A DNA stretch of 64,000 nucleotides from Microbulbifer elongatus (lineage in GTDB: Bacteria > Pseudomonadota > Gammaproteobacteria > Pseudomonadales > Cellvibrionaceae), in the NCBI RefSeq assembly GCF_021165935.1, contig NZ_CP088953.1:1054001-1118000 (forward strand), read 5' to 3'. The first letter of the stretch is position 1. Each line of letters starts with the position of its first letter. The notes beneath the pieces are model-generated. The model ran no database searches, was not told the origin of the DNA, and saw nothing but the letters and a program-made list of their open reading frames with translations. The position numbers and the translations under genes were made by a program. Positions 36,860-45,342 of this stretch are shown here, piece after piece.

Positions 36860-37711
36860 ATGCAGAACATCCTCGTTATCCTCGACAAGCCCAAGCACGA
36901 GCAGATTGCCCTGCAGCGGGCGTTGGAGCTCGCGGAAAAATCCGGGGCCAGGCTACACCTGGTGAGCGTTGTCTACGAGCCGCTGGCCTCAATTTCGTTT
37001 CTGTCCGGCGCGGTGCTGAACGTCAGCGGCGAAATGCGCGAAGCCCGCCAGAAATGGCTGGGGGAAATGCAGCAGAAATACACTCTGCCCAAAGGATCTA
37101 GTGCGCAGGTGGTCTGGCATCACGATATTCCCTCCTGGACCCTCGACTATCTCGCGGACAATGATCGCGACCTGGTAATCAAGACCGCGCAAAAGCAGTT
37201 CGGCCGCGGCGGCTTTGGCTCCATTGACTGGCGGTTGATCGAGAGCCTGCCCGTGCCCCTGTGGCTTGCGGTGAGCACGCACTGGGTCAAACACGATCGG
37301 ATCGTCGGCGCCCTCGACCCCGCACTGGACAACCCCCTGCATATCGAGTTGAACCAGCGGGTGCTCGCCTTTGGGGGCGCCATGAGCCAGCAGCTGGGGG
37401 CCGATTTCGAGACGGTCGCCTGTGTGCCGGTGCCGGAGGAAATTGTTGATCTTGAGGCGTTTCGCGAGCACACCGGTGCCCTGCTGAAGGCGGTCGACCA
37501 GGTAATTGCCGATAGTGGGGTTAGCTGCAGCCGGACCCATTTCGTGACAGGAAAGCCCGCCGCGGAGGTAAATCGCGTTGTGGACCGGAACAAGGCGCGT
37601 GCAATTCTGGTGGGCCGCGGTGTGCGCCGGGGTGCCAAAGGTTTTGTACTGGGCAATACCGCCGAGCGTATACTGGGACGCACCAATACCGATGTAGTGG
37701 TAGTGCCCTGA
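36860..37711 (+). CDS. Universal stress protein, tandem-domain (UspE-like)
   Basis: 283 residues. Two Usp folds: first opening MQNILVILDKPKHEQIALQR, second ending ARAILVGRGVRRGAKGFVLG then NTAERILGRTNTDVVVVP, where GxxG-9x-G(S/N)TAE-type residues suggest ATP or phosphate contacts. KTAQKQFGRGGFGSIDWRLI lies in the first unit. The layout resembles UspE of E. coli. A 250-bp gap separates it from the divergent receptor. Confidence 0.8.
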   Translation: MQNILVILDKPKHEQIALQRALELAEKSGARLHLVSVVYEPLASISFLSGAVLNVSGEMREARQKWLGEMQQKYTLPKGSSAQVVWHHDIPSWTLDYLADNDRDLVIKTAQKQFGRGGFGSIDWRLIESLPVPLWLAVSTHWVKHDRIVGALDPALDNPLHIELNQRVLAFGGAMSQQLGADFETVACVPVPEEIVDLEAFREHTGALLKAVDQVIADSGVSCSRTHFVTGKPAAEVNRVVDRNKARAILVGRGVRRGAKGFVLGNTAERILGRTNTDVVVVP

Positions 37712-37714
37712 CCG

Positions 37715-37736
37715 TACACACAGAAATGTGTATTTT
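37715..37736 (+). terminator. Weak terminator-like hairpin
   Basis: TACACA-CAGAAA-TGTGTA followed by TTTT, a few bases after the stress-protein stop. Only 6 bp with A-T pairs, so doubtful. Confidence 0.3.
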
Positions 37737-37771
37737 CGATATCGCGACAGAGAACAATAAGCGAGAGACCT

Positions 37772-38248
37772 ATGATGAACCGGAAAGCAATCCACAGGGG
37801 GGCTGCGGTACTGGTGGCGGTATTGTGCTACGCCGGCGGCGCCTCGGCGGAGCAACAAGCTCCCACCTACGATGCGCAACTGGCGGCGGAGCTGGGCGCT
37901 GACAATTACGGTATGCACAAATATGTGCTGGCGCTGCTGAAAGCCGGCCCCAACAGGGGGCAGGACAAGCAGACCGCGGCGGAATTACAGCGCGCGCACC
38001 TGGCGAATATTCAACGCCTGGCGGAACAGGGAGTGCTTGTGCTGGCGGGTCCGTTTCTGGACGGCGGTGCGCTGCGCGGTATCTATGTCTTCGATGTGGA
38101 CACTGTGGAGGAAGCGCGCAAACTGACGGAAACCGACCCGGCGATTCAGGCGGGCAGTCTGGTGATGGAACTGCATCCCTGGTACGGTTCTGCGGCACTG
38201 AAAACCATAAACGATGTGCACGGCAAGCTGGCCAAACAGTCGCCGTAA
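37772..38248 (+). CDS. Exported YciI-like protein
   Basis: 158 residues. Signal peptide about 1-27 (GAAVLVAVLCYAGGASAEQQ). The rest is a YciI-type dimeric alpha-beta barrel: MHKYVLALLKAGPNRGQDKQ, LQRAHLANIQRLAEQGVLVL, AGPFLDGGALRGIYVFDVDT. The His of AHLANI matches the conserved His of YciI proteins. An exported YciI protein is less usual than the cytosolic form; role unknown. Confidence 0.75.
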   Translation: MMNRKAIHRGAAVLVAVLCYAGGASAEQQAPTYDAQLAAELGADNYGMHKYVLALLKAGPNRGQDKQTAAELQRAHLANIQRLAEQGVLVLAGPFLDGGALRGIYVFDVDTVEEARKLTETDPAIQAGSLVMELHPWYGSAALKTINDVHGKLAKQSP

Positions 38249-38292
38249 GTCTCGCCTCAATATTTCCTTCTCACCAGTCCCGAGTCCAAGCC

Positions 38293-38709
38293 GTGAACGA
38301 ACAGCAGTACCTGTGTGACCATTACCGCTTCAACGCCGAGCAGCGACTTAAAGCGTTCAACTTTTTCGTGGTCCTCTCCATGTTTGCCGATGGCGGTGTA
38401 TTCACCGCCGTAGAAAAAGGCTTCCACCCACTGATCCTGGTACTGCTGGGTGGTTTTGTGGTGATTGTATCCGCAGTGTTCTGGGTAATGGATCTGCGCA
38501 GCCGCCAGCTGCTGAATCTGGCGGTACCCGGTCTGCGTGCCATGGAGCAGCAGCTGTCGGAACCAGCGCGGGTGTTTACCCGGGATCTCAACGCCCAGGG
38601 TGGGTTTGTCCGATACACCTTTGCCATTCGTGCACTGATTCTCGGCCAGTTCCTGTGTGGGACAGCAATAGTGATATTTGGGCTGATGTCCTGCTTCAAG
38701 ATTGTGTAA
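38293..38709 (+). CDS. Unknown membrane protein
   Basis: 138 residues from a GTG start. Three hydrophobic stretches: FNFFVVLSMFADGGVFTAVE (weak), LILVLLGGFVVIVSAVFWVM and IRALILGQFLCGTAIVIFGL. Between them lies a soluble segment (DLRSRQLLNLAVPGLRAMEQ). No family recognised. Stands between the YciI-like and VOC genes on the same strand. Confidence 0.6.
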   Translation: MNEQQYLCDHYRFNAEQRLKAFNFFVVLSMFADGGVFTAVEKGFHPLILVLLGGFVVIVSAVFWVMDLRSRQLLNLAVPGLRAMEQQLSEPARVFTRDLNAQGGFVRYTFAIRALILGQFLCGTAIVIFGLMSCFKIV

Positions 38710-38774
38710 GTGGCCGCGAGGCTGGCTATCTATACTGATTTTCCGCAACGGAGAATGAGCGTCAGGAGCCTTCC

Positions 38775-39164
38775 ATGCTGGACCACCTCGGCCTGATCGT
38801 GCACGACTACGATCGCAGCAAAGCGTTTTACCAGGCGTCACTGGCCCCCCTGGGTTATGAACTGGTGACGGAGATGGGGGACTGGGCCGGGTTTGGCTGG
38901 GGGGGTAAGCCGCAATTGCGGATTAAAGGTGGTTCCAGCACAACGCCCGCGTTGCATATCGCTTTCAGTGCCGAAGACCGGGACACGGTGCGGGCATTTT
39001 ACGCCGCCGCCCAGGAAGCCGGCGCGAAAGACGTTGATGCGGGGGGCAGTGGCGCCCCCGGTGTGCGTCCGGAATACCACGATCACTACTTCAGCGCTCT
39101 TGTACTGGACCCCGATGGACACCGTGTCGAAGTGGTGTGCCATATCCCAGCGGATGCATTCTGA
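38775..39164 (+). CDS. VOC (glyoxalase) superfamily protein
   Basis: 129 residues, one VOC domain of two beta-alpha-beta-beta-beta units: MLDHLGLIVHDYDRSKAFYQ with His4 as likely metal ligand, LHIAFSAEDRDTVRAFYAAA, and HYFSALVLDPDGHRVEVVCH with a C-terminal Glu. Likely a metal-dependent lyase, dioxygenase or resistance-type protein; substrate unknown. Convergent with the PadR gene. Confidence 0.8.
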   Translation: MLDHLGLIVHDYDRSKAFYQASLAPLGYELVTEMGDWAGFGWGGKPQLRIKGGSSTTPALHIAFSAEDRDTVRAFYAAAQEAGAKDVDAGGSGAPGVRPEYHDHYFSALVLDPDGHRVEVVCHIPADAF

Positions 39165-39233
39165 CCGGCAGACCGCTGCTCCCCCCATGCCGGGCTCACG
39201 CCCTGAGCTGAGAGGCCGTGGGCGCCTCCGCGC

Positions 39234-39785
39234 TCATTGCTGCGCTTCGACCTCCTGGTCCAGGCGCGCCAGCAGCTGTTCTGCCCAACGAATCCAGGTT
39301 TTCTCCGTTTCGATTCCCAGCAGCAGGGGCTGATGGGATATCCACAGCTTTTGTTGCTGTTCCGCCGGGCGCCGGTAGAAGCGGGCATTCTGGGCCTGGT
39401 AGGTGGCGAGTTTGTCCCTGTGCTGACGCAGATGCGTGGCGAGTTCGGCGCGCATCTGTTCCGTGGAAAGATGGTGACCGGCAAATACCTGGATCAGGAA
39501 AGGGTCGCGAATCTTCTGCGCCGCGGCAGGCGTGGCGACCCAGGACGCCAGCGCGTCCCGACCGGCCCCGGTGAGGCTGTAGACTTTCTTGTCCGGGCGA
39601 CCATCCTGCGGCTCCTCCACGCAGTTCAGCAAACCTTCCCCGTGCAACTTGTGCAGTTCCCGGTACATCTGCTGATGGCTGGCGCTCCAGAAGTGATTGA
39701 CGCTGCGCTCGAAGCGGCGTTTCAGGTCATAGCCACTGCCGGGCTCGATATCCAGCAGGCTGAGCACGGCGAATCTCAGGGACAT
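39234..39785 (-). CDS. PadR-family transcriptional regulator
   Basis: 183 residues from MSLRFAVLSLLDIEPGSGYD, the usual PadR N-terminus; the upstream in-frame extension looks noncoding. Winged helix about 1-85 (SASHQQMYRELHKLHGEGLL, KKVYSLTGAGRDALASW), then a Vir-type C-terminal helical domain (LIQVFAGHHLSTEQMRAELA). PadR proteins repress genes for phenolic stress or efflux. The target may be itself or the divergent alaE; not shown. Confidence 0.85.
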   Translation of the reverse strand: MSLRFAVLSLLDIEPGSGYDLKRRFERSVNHFWSASHQQMYRELHKLHGEGLLNCVEEPQDGRPDKKVYSLTGAGRDALASWVATPAAAQKIRDPFLIQVFAGHHLSTEQMRAELATHLRQHRDKLATYQAQNARFYRRPAEQQQKLWISHQPLLLGIETEKTWIRWAEQLLARLDQEVEAQQ

Positions 39786-40100
39786 TGGGGCTCTCGATCG
39801 GTGGGTGGAGGGGTGAGTATGCACAAAGTTGCATAGGTGGCTAGTGTAAGGTGCCTGAATCCGCGGGGATAGCCGCGCGGAGGCGGGGGCATGGCTAGAA
39901 TCATCAACCAGGATGCGCATTTCTTGATATTGATATATATAGGATGCACATATTGGTTAATAACCAAATTGTAATATGCAGGGACTGGAAATTGCGCTTT
40001 TTGTGGATATAATCGCACCCGCCACCAAAAGTGGCTGAATAATAGACAAAAGCAGTAACCCTGTGGCCAAAAGCCACTGAATGTCAGGTCCAGTTCCATT
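39786..40100. other. Divergent intergenic region between padR and alaE
   Basis: AT-rich, no coding sequence seen. At 39954-39968 lies the palindrome TTGGTT-AAT-AACCAA inside a longer imperfect one (CATATTGGTT..., AATATG). Candidate operator for PadR or an amino-acid-sensing regulator of alaE. Confidence 0.5.
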
Positions 40101-40700
40101 ATGTCGCCCCAGTCTCTGTCTCAGGCTACCGAAGCCATTCCCGTCTCTCCGCCCGTGATGGCGCTGGAGGACGAGACGCCAGTCGAGACCGCCCAGTGCA
40201 CCAATGCCCGGTTGAATCAGCGGAATAACCGCCGCACCCGCTGGAGTGAGTGGCTGCTGGATGTATTCGCCATGAACAGCTTTTCTTGGGCGGTCGCGAT
40301 TCCCATCGAGCTGGTGCTTGCGGGGATGAGCTGGCGTGAACACCTGAAGGTGCGATTGCTGGCCGTGGTGTTCAACACACTGATCGCGCGTCCGTTCAGC
40401 CTCTACCGCAACTGGGTAGTGGCGCGCTTTGGACGCGGTGGCACCTTGCACAATTACGGGGTGGATACCTTCGTTTTCCTCAGCTTTCAGCTGCCCCTGT
40501 ATACCGCCAATATGCTGCTTGGCGGTGCCTCAGTGGGGGAGATCGCTACCGCCTGTATTACCTTCGCGTTGATCGCCGGTGTTCTCGGCCGCCCTTACGG
40601 GATGTACCTGGACTGTCTGCGTCGCCTGTGGAGTCGCGGGCGTCACCACCGCGCTGGCGGCGAAAGCCACGGCGCGACGGCTGATCTAGAGCGCGCCTGA
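40101..40700 (+). CDS. alaE: L-alanine exporter AlaE
   Basis: 199 residues. After a polar 45-residue extension, four membrane segments: LLDVFAMNSFSWAVAIPIEL, LLAVVFNTLIARPFSLYRNW, TFVFLSFQLPLYTANMLLGG and ACITFALIAGVLGRPYGMYL, ending LDCLRRLWSR. The IARPFSLYRN and GRPYGMYLDCLRRL segments match E. coli AlaE, which is 149 residues, so the N-terminus here is longer. It would export excess alanine. Confidence 0.88.
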   Translation: MSPQSLSQATEAIPVSPPVMALEDETPVETAQCTNARLNQRNNRRTRWSEWLLDVFAMNSFSWAVAIPIELVLAGMSWREHLKVRLLAVVFNTLIARPFSLYRNWVVARFGRGGTLHNYGVDTFVFLSFQLPLYTANMLLGGASVGEIATACITFALIAGVLGRPYGMYLDCLRRLWSRGRHHRAGGESHGATADLERA

Positions 40701-41046
40701 GTGGCTGTAATGCCGTGTAGTTGACTTGCCGTTGCTCCTGCCTTCAAATGCGCCCAGCAAAACTACGTCACAAATCGAAATATTGGCGTAGAATAGTCTT
40801 AAGCGGCATCTGAGTTGGTGTACAGCCATGACCGTACCGGGCAGGATGCCTAGGTTGCCGCCAAAAAGCGTCTGAACCGGTGTGAACACCACACTCAGAC
40901 TGCAAGCGTGCCGCATTGCCCGATGCGGCGAGAACGCCGCCCCTGAACCGATCCGCGTGCTGAAAAAGCACGGGTGGATACCGCGGCAGGGGACTGGGCC
41001 GGGTTGCTGGATAGACCCGAATCTTTCAGTGGTTACAAGGATGATA
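40701..41046. other. Gap upstream of the phosphorelay-like gene
   Basis: No gene, repeat or clear promoter found. In-frame codons run back to 40882 but have no ribosome site there. Confidence 0.4.
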
Positions 41047-42474
41047 ATGACCATGACCTACTGCCATTCGGCGAGTAGCACCTGTGTGGGTGCCAGCTTG
41101 CGTGTAAGTCGTTGGCTACCTGCCCAGGGTGGGGCAAAGTGTAGCCATGCTGCTGTGGCCCTTGTCGCCGCGTTGACGCCTGCCACCGCCCTCGCTTTTC
41201 CCGGACAGGCGCTATTGCTTGAAACCCGCTTCCCTCTCCTCTGGATGTTGCTCACCGCAGTCGCACTGATTGCTGCGGTGCTGGTGAATCTGCGCCTGCG
41301 TGCCCGCCTGCAATCCGCCCGGGATGCCGCCGGTGCGCGGGTGTCTGATCTGCAGGCGGAGAACGCAAAGCTGTTCCGGCAGGTGCAAACCCGGGTGCAC
41401 GAGCTGATGGAGCGCGACAAGCTGCTGGAAGAAGCCAAAGTGGCCGCGGCACAGGCGGATGAGGAGTACCGGGACTTTCTCTCCCTCACCGGGCACCGCA
41501 TGCGCAAGCCGCTGGAAACACTGGTCAGCACCATGAGCCTGCTTTCTCGCGGTGGCGATGACGAGACCCGCCACCTGGCGGAGGCCGCTCTCGGGCAGTG
41601 CCGCACCCTGCGCAGCAATATCGAGGAAATCCAGCGCGCCGGTCAGGGGAGTGCTCAGGAGGGCGAATCCGTGCCCGCACCGCCGGCGGTGGAAGAGTCC
41701 CAGCGCGAGCTGCACATCCTGCTGGTGGAAAATGACAGTCATCCGAGCCTGCGCCCACGGCTGGAGGCCAGCGGCCACTCGGTGCGCCGGGAAACCAACG
41801 GTATCGATGGCGCCGAGGCGGCGCTCAAGGCGAAGTACGACCTGGTGCTGATTGACGTGCGCCTGCCTTTGATTGATGGCGTGGAAACAGCGCGCAAGAT
41901 GCGGGGTGAATTTGCCAACGAGAGCCTGCTGATCTTCGGCATGCTCGACACTGTCAGCAAAGGGGATCGCGAACGCTTTGCCGGGCGCGGCCTGTCCGGT
42001 GTGCTGCCATCCAATCCGTCGGATACCCAGTTGAGCCAGCTGTTGAACTGGGTGGATCAGAAGACCCAGCCCCAATCGACGGCAAGCAAGCCGGCACGGT
42101 CCAGCAAGGTGCTGAATGGAAGTACTCTGGAGCGCCAGCGGGATACCTTGGGCCACCTCGCTTTTGCCGAACTGCTGGGAGATCGGCTCGCCAATCTGCC
42201 CAAAAAAATTACCGCCTTCACCAGTGCTCTCACCGGTCGCCACTGGCTTGATGCTCAGCACCAGGCCCAGGCGATTGCCGCGGAGGCCGAGAGTGTCGGC
42301 CTGGAAGTGGTCGCAGCCCGCTTGAAAGCACTGTCGGCGCGGTTGTCCATCGACAGCGAACGGGATTACTGTCGCCATCAGCGCACGGAGATTCTCGGCC
42401 TGATGCGCTCCTCCATCCAGCAGCTGAAAGCCTGGCGAGAGAAGAATGTGCACACCGAGTGGGCGCTGTACTGA
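41047..42474 (+). CDS. Degenerate phosphorelay protein: TM, coiled coil, DHp-like, REC, Hpt-like
   Basis: 475 residues from MTMTYCHSASST, chosen because AAGG lies 6 bp before it. Two hydrophobic segments (AAVALVAALTPATALAF; FPLLWMLLTAVALIAAVLVN), a coiled coil (VSDLQAENAKLFRQVQTRVH), then a DHp-like helix with an H-box (TGHRMRKPLETLVSTMSLLS). No HATPase domain follows. The receiver (HILLVENDSHPS to about 370) keeps its Asp (LVLIDVRLPLIDGVETARKM) but lacks the Lys before Pro (LPSNP) and the Thr/Ser. The C-terminal Hpt-like bundle (LLGDRLANLPKKITAFTSAL, QAQAIAAEAESVGLEVVAAR) lacks the transfer His. It may be a scaffold or a phosphatase-type partner. Confidence 0.7.
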   Translation: MTMTYCHSASSTCVGASLRVSRWLPAQGGAKCSHAAVALVAALTPATALAFPGQALLLETRFPLLWMLLTAVALIAAVLVNLRLRARLQSARDAAGARVSDLQAENAKLFRQVQTRVHELMERDKLLEEAKVAAAQADEEYRDFLSLTGHRMRKPLETLVSTMSLLSRGGDDETRHLAEAALGQCRTLRSNIEEIQRAGQGSAQEGESVPAPPAVEESQRELHILLVENDSHPSLRPRLEASGHSVRRETNGIDGAEAALKAKYDLVLIDVRLPLIDGVETARKMRGEFANESLLIFGMLDTVSKGDRERFAGRGLSGVLPSNPSDTQLSQLLNWVDQKTQPQSTASKPARSSKVLNGSTLERQRDTLGHLAFAELLGDRLANLPKKITAFTSALTGRHWLDAQHQAQAIAAEAESVGLEVVAARLKALSARLSIDSERDYCRHQRTEILGLMRSSIQQLKAWREKNVHTEWALY

Positions 42475-42599
42475 TGCGGAAGTTGGCGAATGTGCGATAA
42501 ACAACGGGAAAGCCACGACAGCTCGCGCGACAGTGTGCTTATCGGCGCTGCGGTTAGCGCTTACACTTAAGCGCTGAATATTCGATTGGAAGCCGAACC

Positions 42600-42953
42600 A
42601 TGTCCGAGCAGTACCCCGCCGAACAGCAGACTGAACGCGAGCGCGCTGGGCGCGATATCGCGACACTGGTGTACCTGATTCAGGCCATCAGTATTTTTAC
42701 CGCGGTGCCATTTTTTGTTGGCGTGATTATCAATTACGTGAAAATGGGGGATGTGCGCGGAACCGTGGCCGAATCCCATTTTCGCTGGCAGATCCGCACC
42801 TTCTGGTACAGCCTGCTATGGTTTGTTATCGGTTGGGCAACCGTATGGATTCTGGTGGGCTTTCTGGTGTGGGGCATCAGTTGGGTGTGGGTGTGCTACC
42901 GCGTGATTCGTGGTTGGCTGGCCCTGTCGGAAAATCGCCCGGCCTACACGTGA
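42600..42953 (+). CDS. DUF4870-like membrane protein
   Basis: 117 residues. Cytosolic start MSEQYPAEQQTERERAGRD, then LVYLIQAISIFTAVPFFVGV, a polar turn NYVKMGDVRGTVAESHFRWQ, and IRTFWYSLLWFVIGWATVWI with LVGFLVWGISWVWVCYRVIR. Shape and the HFRWQIRTFW segment match the DUF4870 group. No function known. Followed by a clear terminator. Confidence 0.7.
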   Translation: MSEQYPAEQQTERERAGRDIATLVYLIQAISIFTAVPFFVGVIINYVKMGDVRGTVAESHFRWQIRTFWYSLLWFVIGWATVWILVGFLVWGISWVWVCYRVIRGWLALSENRPAYT

Positions 42954-43000
42954 TGGAATACTGAAGTACGCTGTACCGATAAACGGTGAGAGAAACCGTT

Positions 43001-43027
43001 GAGCGGCCAATCGGCCGCTCTTTTTTT
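43001..43027 (+). terminator. Rho-independent terminator
   Basis: GAGCGGCC-AATC-GGCCGCTC (43001-43020) followed by seven T residues. Ends the DUF4870-like unit. Confidence 0.93.
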
Positions 43028-43055
43028 GCCTGTCGCGGGCCCAGCCGCCGGGGGT

Positions 43056-44318
43056 TCAGATGCCACCCATCAATGCCAGCACAAACAGATCCGCAGGCAG
43101 TAACTGGCCATTGACCTCCAGGTTGCCCCGCTCCAGCTGCAGTTGCATGGTCAGCTGGCCATCCTGTTCCAGCATGAATCCGTATTGCTTCAGGGCACTG
43201 GCCTGCATGATCAGCGGTGATTGCATCAGTGCCTGTTCTGCAGCAGAAATATTCGCGCTGCCATTCAGGTTGTCCAGCCAGAACAGTTTGTCGCTCACCG
43301 GCACCGTGCGTGTGCGCGGCATACCCTTCCAGTCCACATCCAGTTGCAGTTGCATCGGGCCGTTAGCGGTCTGAATGTCCAGTTGTTGCTGCGCCTGCAG
43401 CGGGCGCTGGAACACCACTGGCCAGCTGCGCTGGTGAGACGGTGTCAACATCAGGTTATACAAAAAGTGGTGCAGGTCGTCGTAACTGATGGAGGGCAGA
43501 TTGAGCTGTTGGGTCAGGCTGCGCGCGGGGGTGGATGACTGGATCTCCGGCAGCTTCACCTCGGTCTGAACCTTGAGGGTGCGCGGCGCGATCAGCTCGC
43601 TGGTATATGCCAGTTCCACGTCCCGCAATTCCAGCGGGCCGTTGTCGTTATTGGTGCGCACCAGCGGCAGGGTGGCGTGCAGGGTTCCGGCGCCGGAGGG
43701 CGCGAGGGCAAAGTCACCCTGAGCGGACTGCAGGTACAGTGCTTCGCGGTGGCCGTCCATGCGCACAAACTCGCCCAGCGCAAAGCGGCTGTCCTGCTGC
43801 TTGCCCTGGTAGTCCGTCACAAAGCGCACCTGGCCGCCTTTGAACTGAATTTGCTGATCCGCAACGCTGCGGTCGATGGGCTCCAGATGCAGGGTATTGA
43901 TCACCCGATTGTTGGCGGCAACCAGCGTTTCCAGTACCACGGGGCTGTCCTCCACGCTGGCACCAATGGCGCCGTAGTAGGCCTCCAGCTGGTGGCGCAG
44001 AACCGGCTCCAGCTGTTTCCCGGTAAGACGGGTTTCCGCGTACAGGGCGCCCACTCTAGGGCCGCTGCGGGTAAACAAAACCGGGCCGTGCTGGATTTCA
44101 CTGAAGGTTTCAGTGGCGCCGTCTTTCCCTTTTAGCAGGGTCAGCGCCTCAGCGCCGAACCAGCCGCGCTGGTAACCGTTCAGGTCAATATTCGGCTGCT
44201 GGGTGAGTTGCTGTTGCAGAGCCTCCTCGACCTTGGGGCCAATCAGGCCCGGTGCGATGAGCGCAGCCAGCAACAGCACGGCGGTGGTGGTGATCAGGAG
44301 TAAACGTAAGGCTTTCAT
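43056..44318 (-). CDS. DUF945 (YdgA-like) protein
   Basis: 420 residues from MKALRLLLITTTAVLLLAAL, a signal peptide or membrane anchor; an ATG at 44342 would add 8. YQRGWFGAEALTLL and HGPVLFTRSGPRVGALYAET match the YdgA/DUF945 layout, and the body is beta-rich, ending LEVNGQLLPADLFVLALMGG. Periplasmic; role unclear (E. coli YdgA has been linked to swarming). Downstream of the liu operon on the same strand with about 90 bp between. Confidence 0.8.
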   Translation of the reverse strand: MKALRLLLITTTAVLLLAALIAPGLIGPKVEEALQQQLTQQPNIDLNGYQRGWFGAEALTLLKGKDGATETFSEIQHGPVLFTRSGPRVGALYAETRLTGKQLEPVLRHQLEAYYGAIGASVEDSPVVLETLVAANNRVINTLHLEPIDRSVADQQIQFKGGQVRFVTDYQGKQQDSRFALGEFVRMDGHREALYLQSAQGDFALAPSGAGTLHATLPLVRTNNDNGPLELRDVELAYTSELIAPRTLKVQTEVKLPEIQSSTPARSLTQQLNLPSISYDDLHHFLYNLMLTPSHQRSWPVVFQRPLQAQQQLDIQTANGPMQLQLDVDWKGMPRTRTVPVSDKLFWLDNLNGSANISAAEQALMQSPLIMQASALKQYGFMLEQDGQLTMQLQLERGNLEVNGQLLPADLFVLALMGGI

Positions 44319-44407
44319 GTGGTCAAAAATCGGGCGTCGCAAACGAGGGGCCCGATAGTATCAGATCGCGATGAATCTGGTGACCTTGTGCGCAATACCG
44401 CTGCGGC

Positions 44408-45328
44408 TCAGTCGCCCTCGATGACGCCGGGCTCGCCGGCAATGGCGCGGGCGACTTTAGAGCCGCTGTCGCGGCCCAGTGCCCGGGAGATAAAGTTGCC
44501 AGCCTTGGCCAGACGGGCGAGGTCTACGCCGGTGTGAATGCCCAGTCCGTCCAGCATGTAGAGCACATCTTCGCTGGCCACATTGCCGGAGGCGCCGCGG
44601 GCGTAAGGGCAGCCGCCGAGCCCGGCCACCGCGGAATCCACCACGGTCACACCGGCCTGCAGGGCCGCGTAGATATTTGCCAGAGCCTGGCCGTAGGTAT
44701 CGTGAAAGTGTACCGCCAGCTTCGCCATTGGTACCTGCCGCGCCACGGTTTCGATCATGTAACGTGCCTTCTCCGGCGTGCCGACACCAATGGTGTCACC
44801 GAGGCTGATTTCGTAGCAGCCCATATCCAGTAGCGCTCTACTCACCTCTGCTACCTTCTCGGCATTGATCTCTCCCTCACAGGGACAGCCGAGCACACAG
44901 GACACATACCCCCGCACCGGGATGCCGTCGATGCGTGCCTGCTCCGCCAGGGGGCGGAAGCGTTCGAGGCTTTCTTCGATGGAACAGTTGATGTTCTTGC
45001 GGGTGAAACTCTCCGACGCCGCACCAAACACCGCCACCTCGTCCGCTCTGGCGTCCCGCGCCCGCTCGTAGCCCACCATATTGGGGGTGAGGGCGCTGTA
45101 GGTGATACCGGGCGCGCGGCGGATACTGGCGAGCACCTCTTCGCTGGAGGCCATCTGCGGTACCCATTTGGGGCTGACGAAGCTGCCCGCTTCGATCACG
45201 CTGAGGCCGCTGTCGCTGAGCAGGTCGATCAGCTGTACCCGGGTCCCCACTGAGATGGGTTGCTTCTCATTCTGCAGGCCATCCCGAGGGCCAACTTCGA
45301 CGATTTTTACACGGTCTGGAAGTGCCAT
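44408..45328 (-). CDS. liuE: Hydroxymethylglutaryl-CoA lyase
   Basis: 306 residues from [20 protein letters not shown]. The start is set by GGGAG 8 bp before it; an alternative at 45343 overlaps the liuD stop (TGATG). TIM-barrel enzyme cleaving HMG-CoA to acetyl-CoA and acetoacetate. Metal ligands in [12 protein letters not shown] and [11 protein letters not shown]; catalytic Cys in [20 protein letters not shown]. Last step of leucine catabolism, last gene of the liu operon. Confidence 0.95.
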   Translation of the reverse strand: MALPDRVKIVEVGPRDGLQNEKQPISVGTRVQLIDLLSDSGLSVIEAGSFVSPKWVPQMASSEEVLASIRRAPGITYSALTPNMVGYERARDARADEVAVFGAASESFTRKNINCSIEESLERFRPLAEQARIDGIPVRGYVSCVLGCPCEGEINAEKVAEVSRALLDMGCYEISLGDTIGVGTPEKARYMIETVARQVPMAKLAVHFHDTYGQALANIYAALQAGVTVVDSAVAGLGGCPYARGASGNVASEDVLYMLDGLGIHTGVDLARLAKAGNFISRALGRDSGSKVARAIAGEPGVIEGD

Positions 45329-45342
45329 TGATTTAACTCCCA

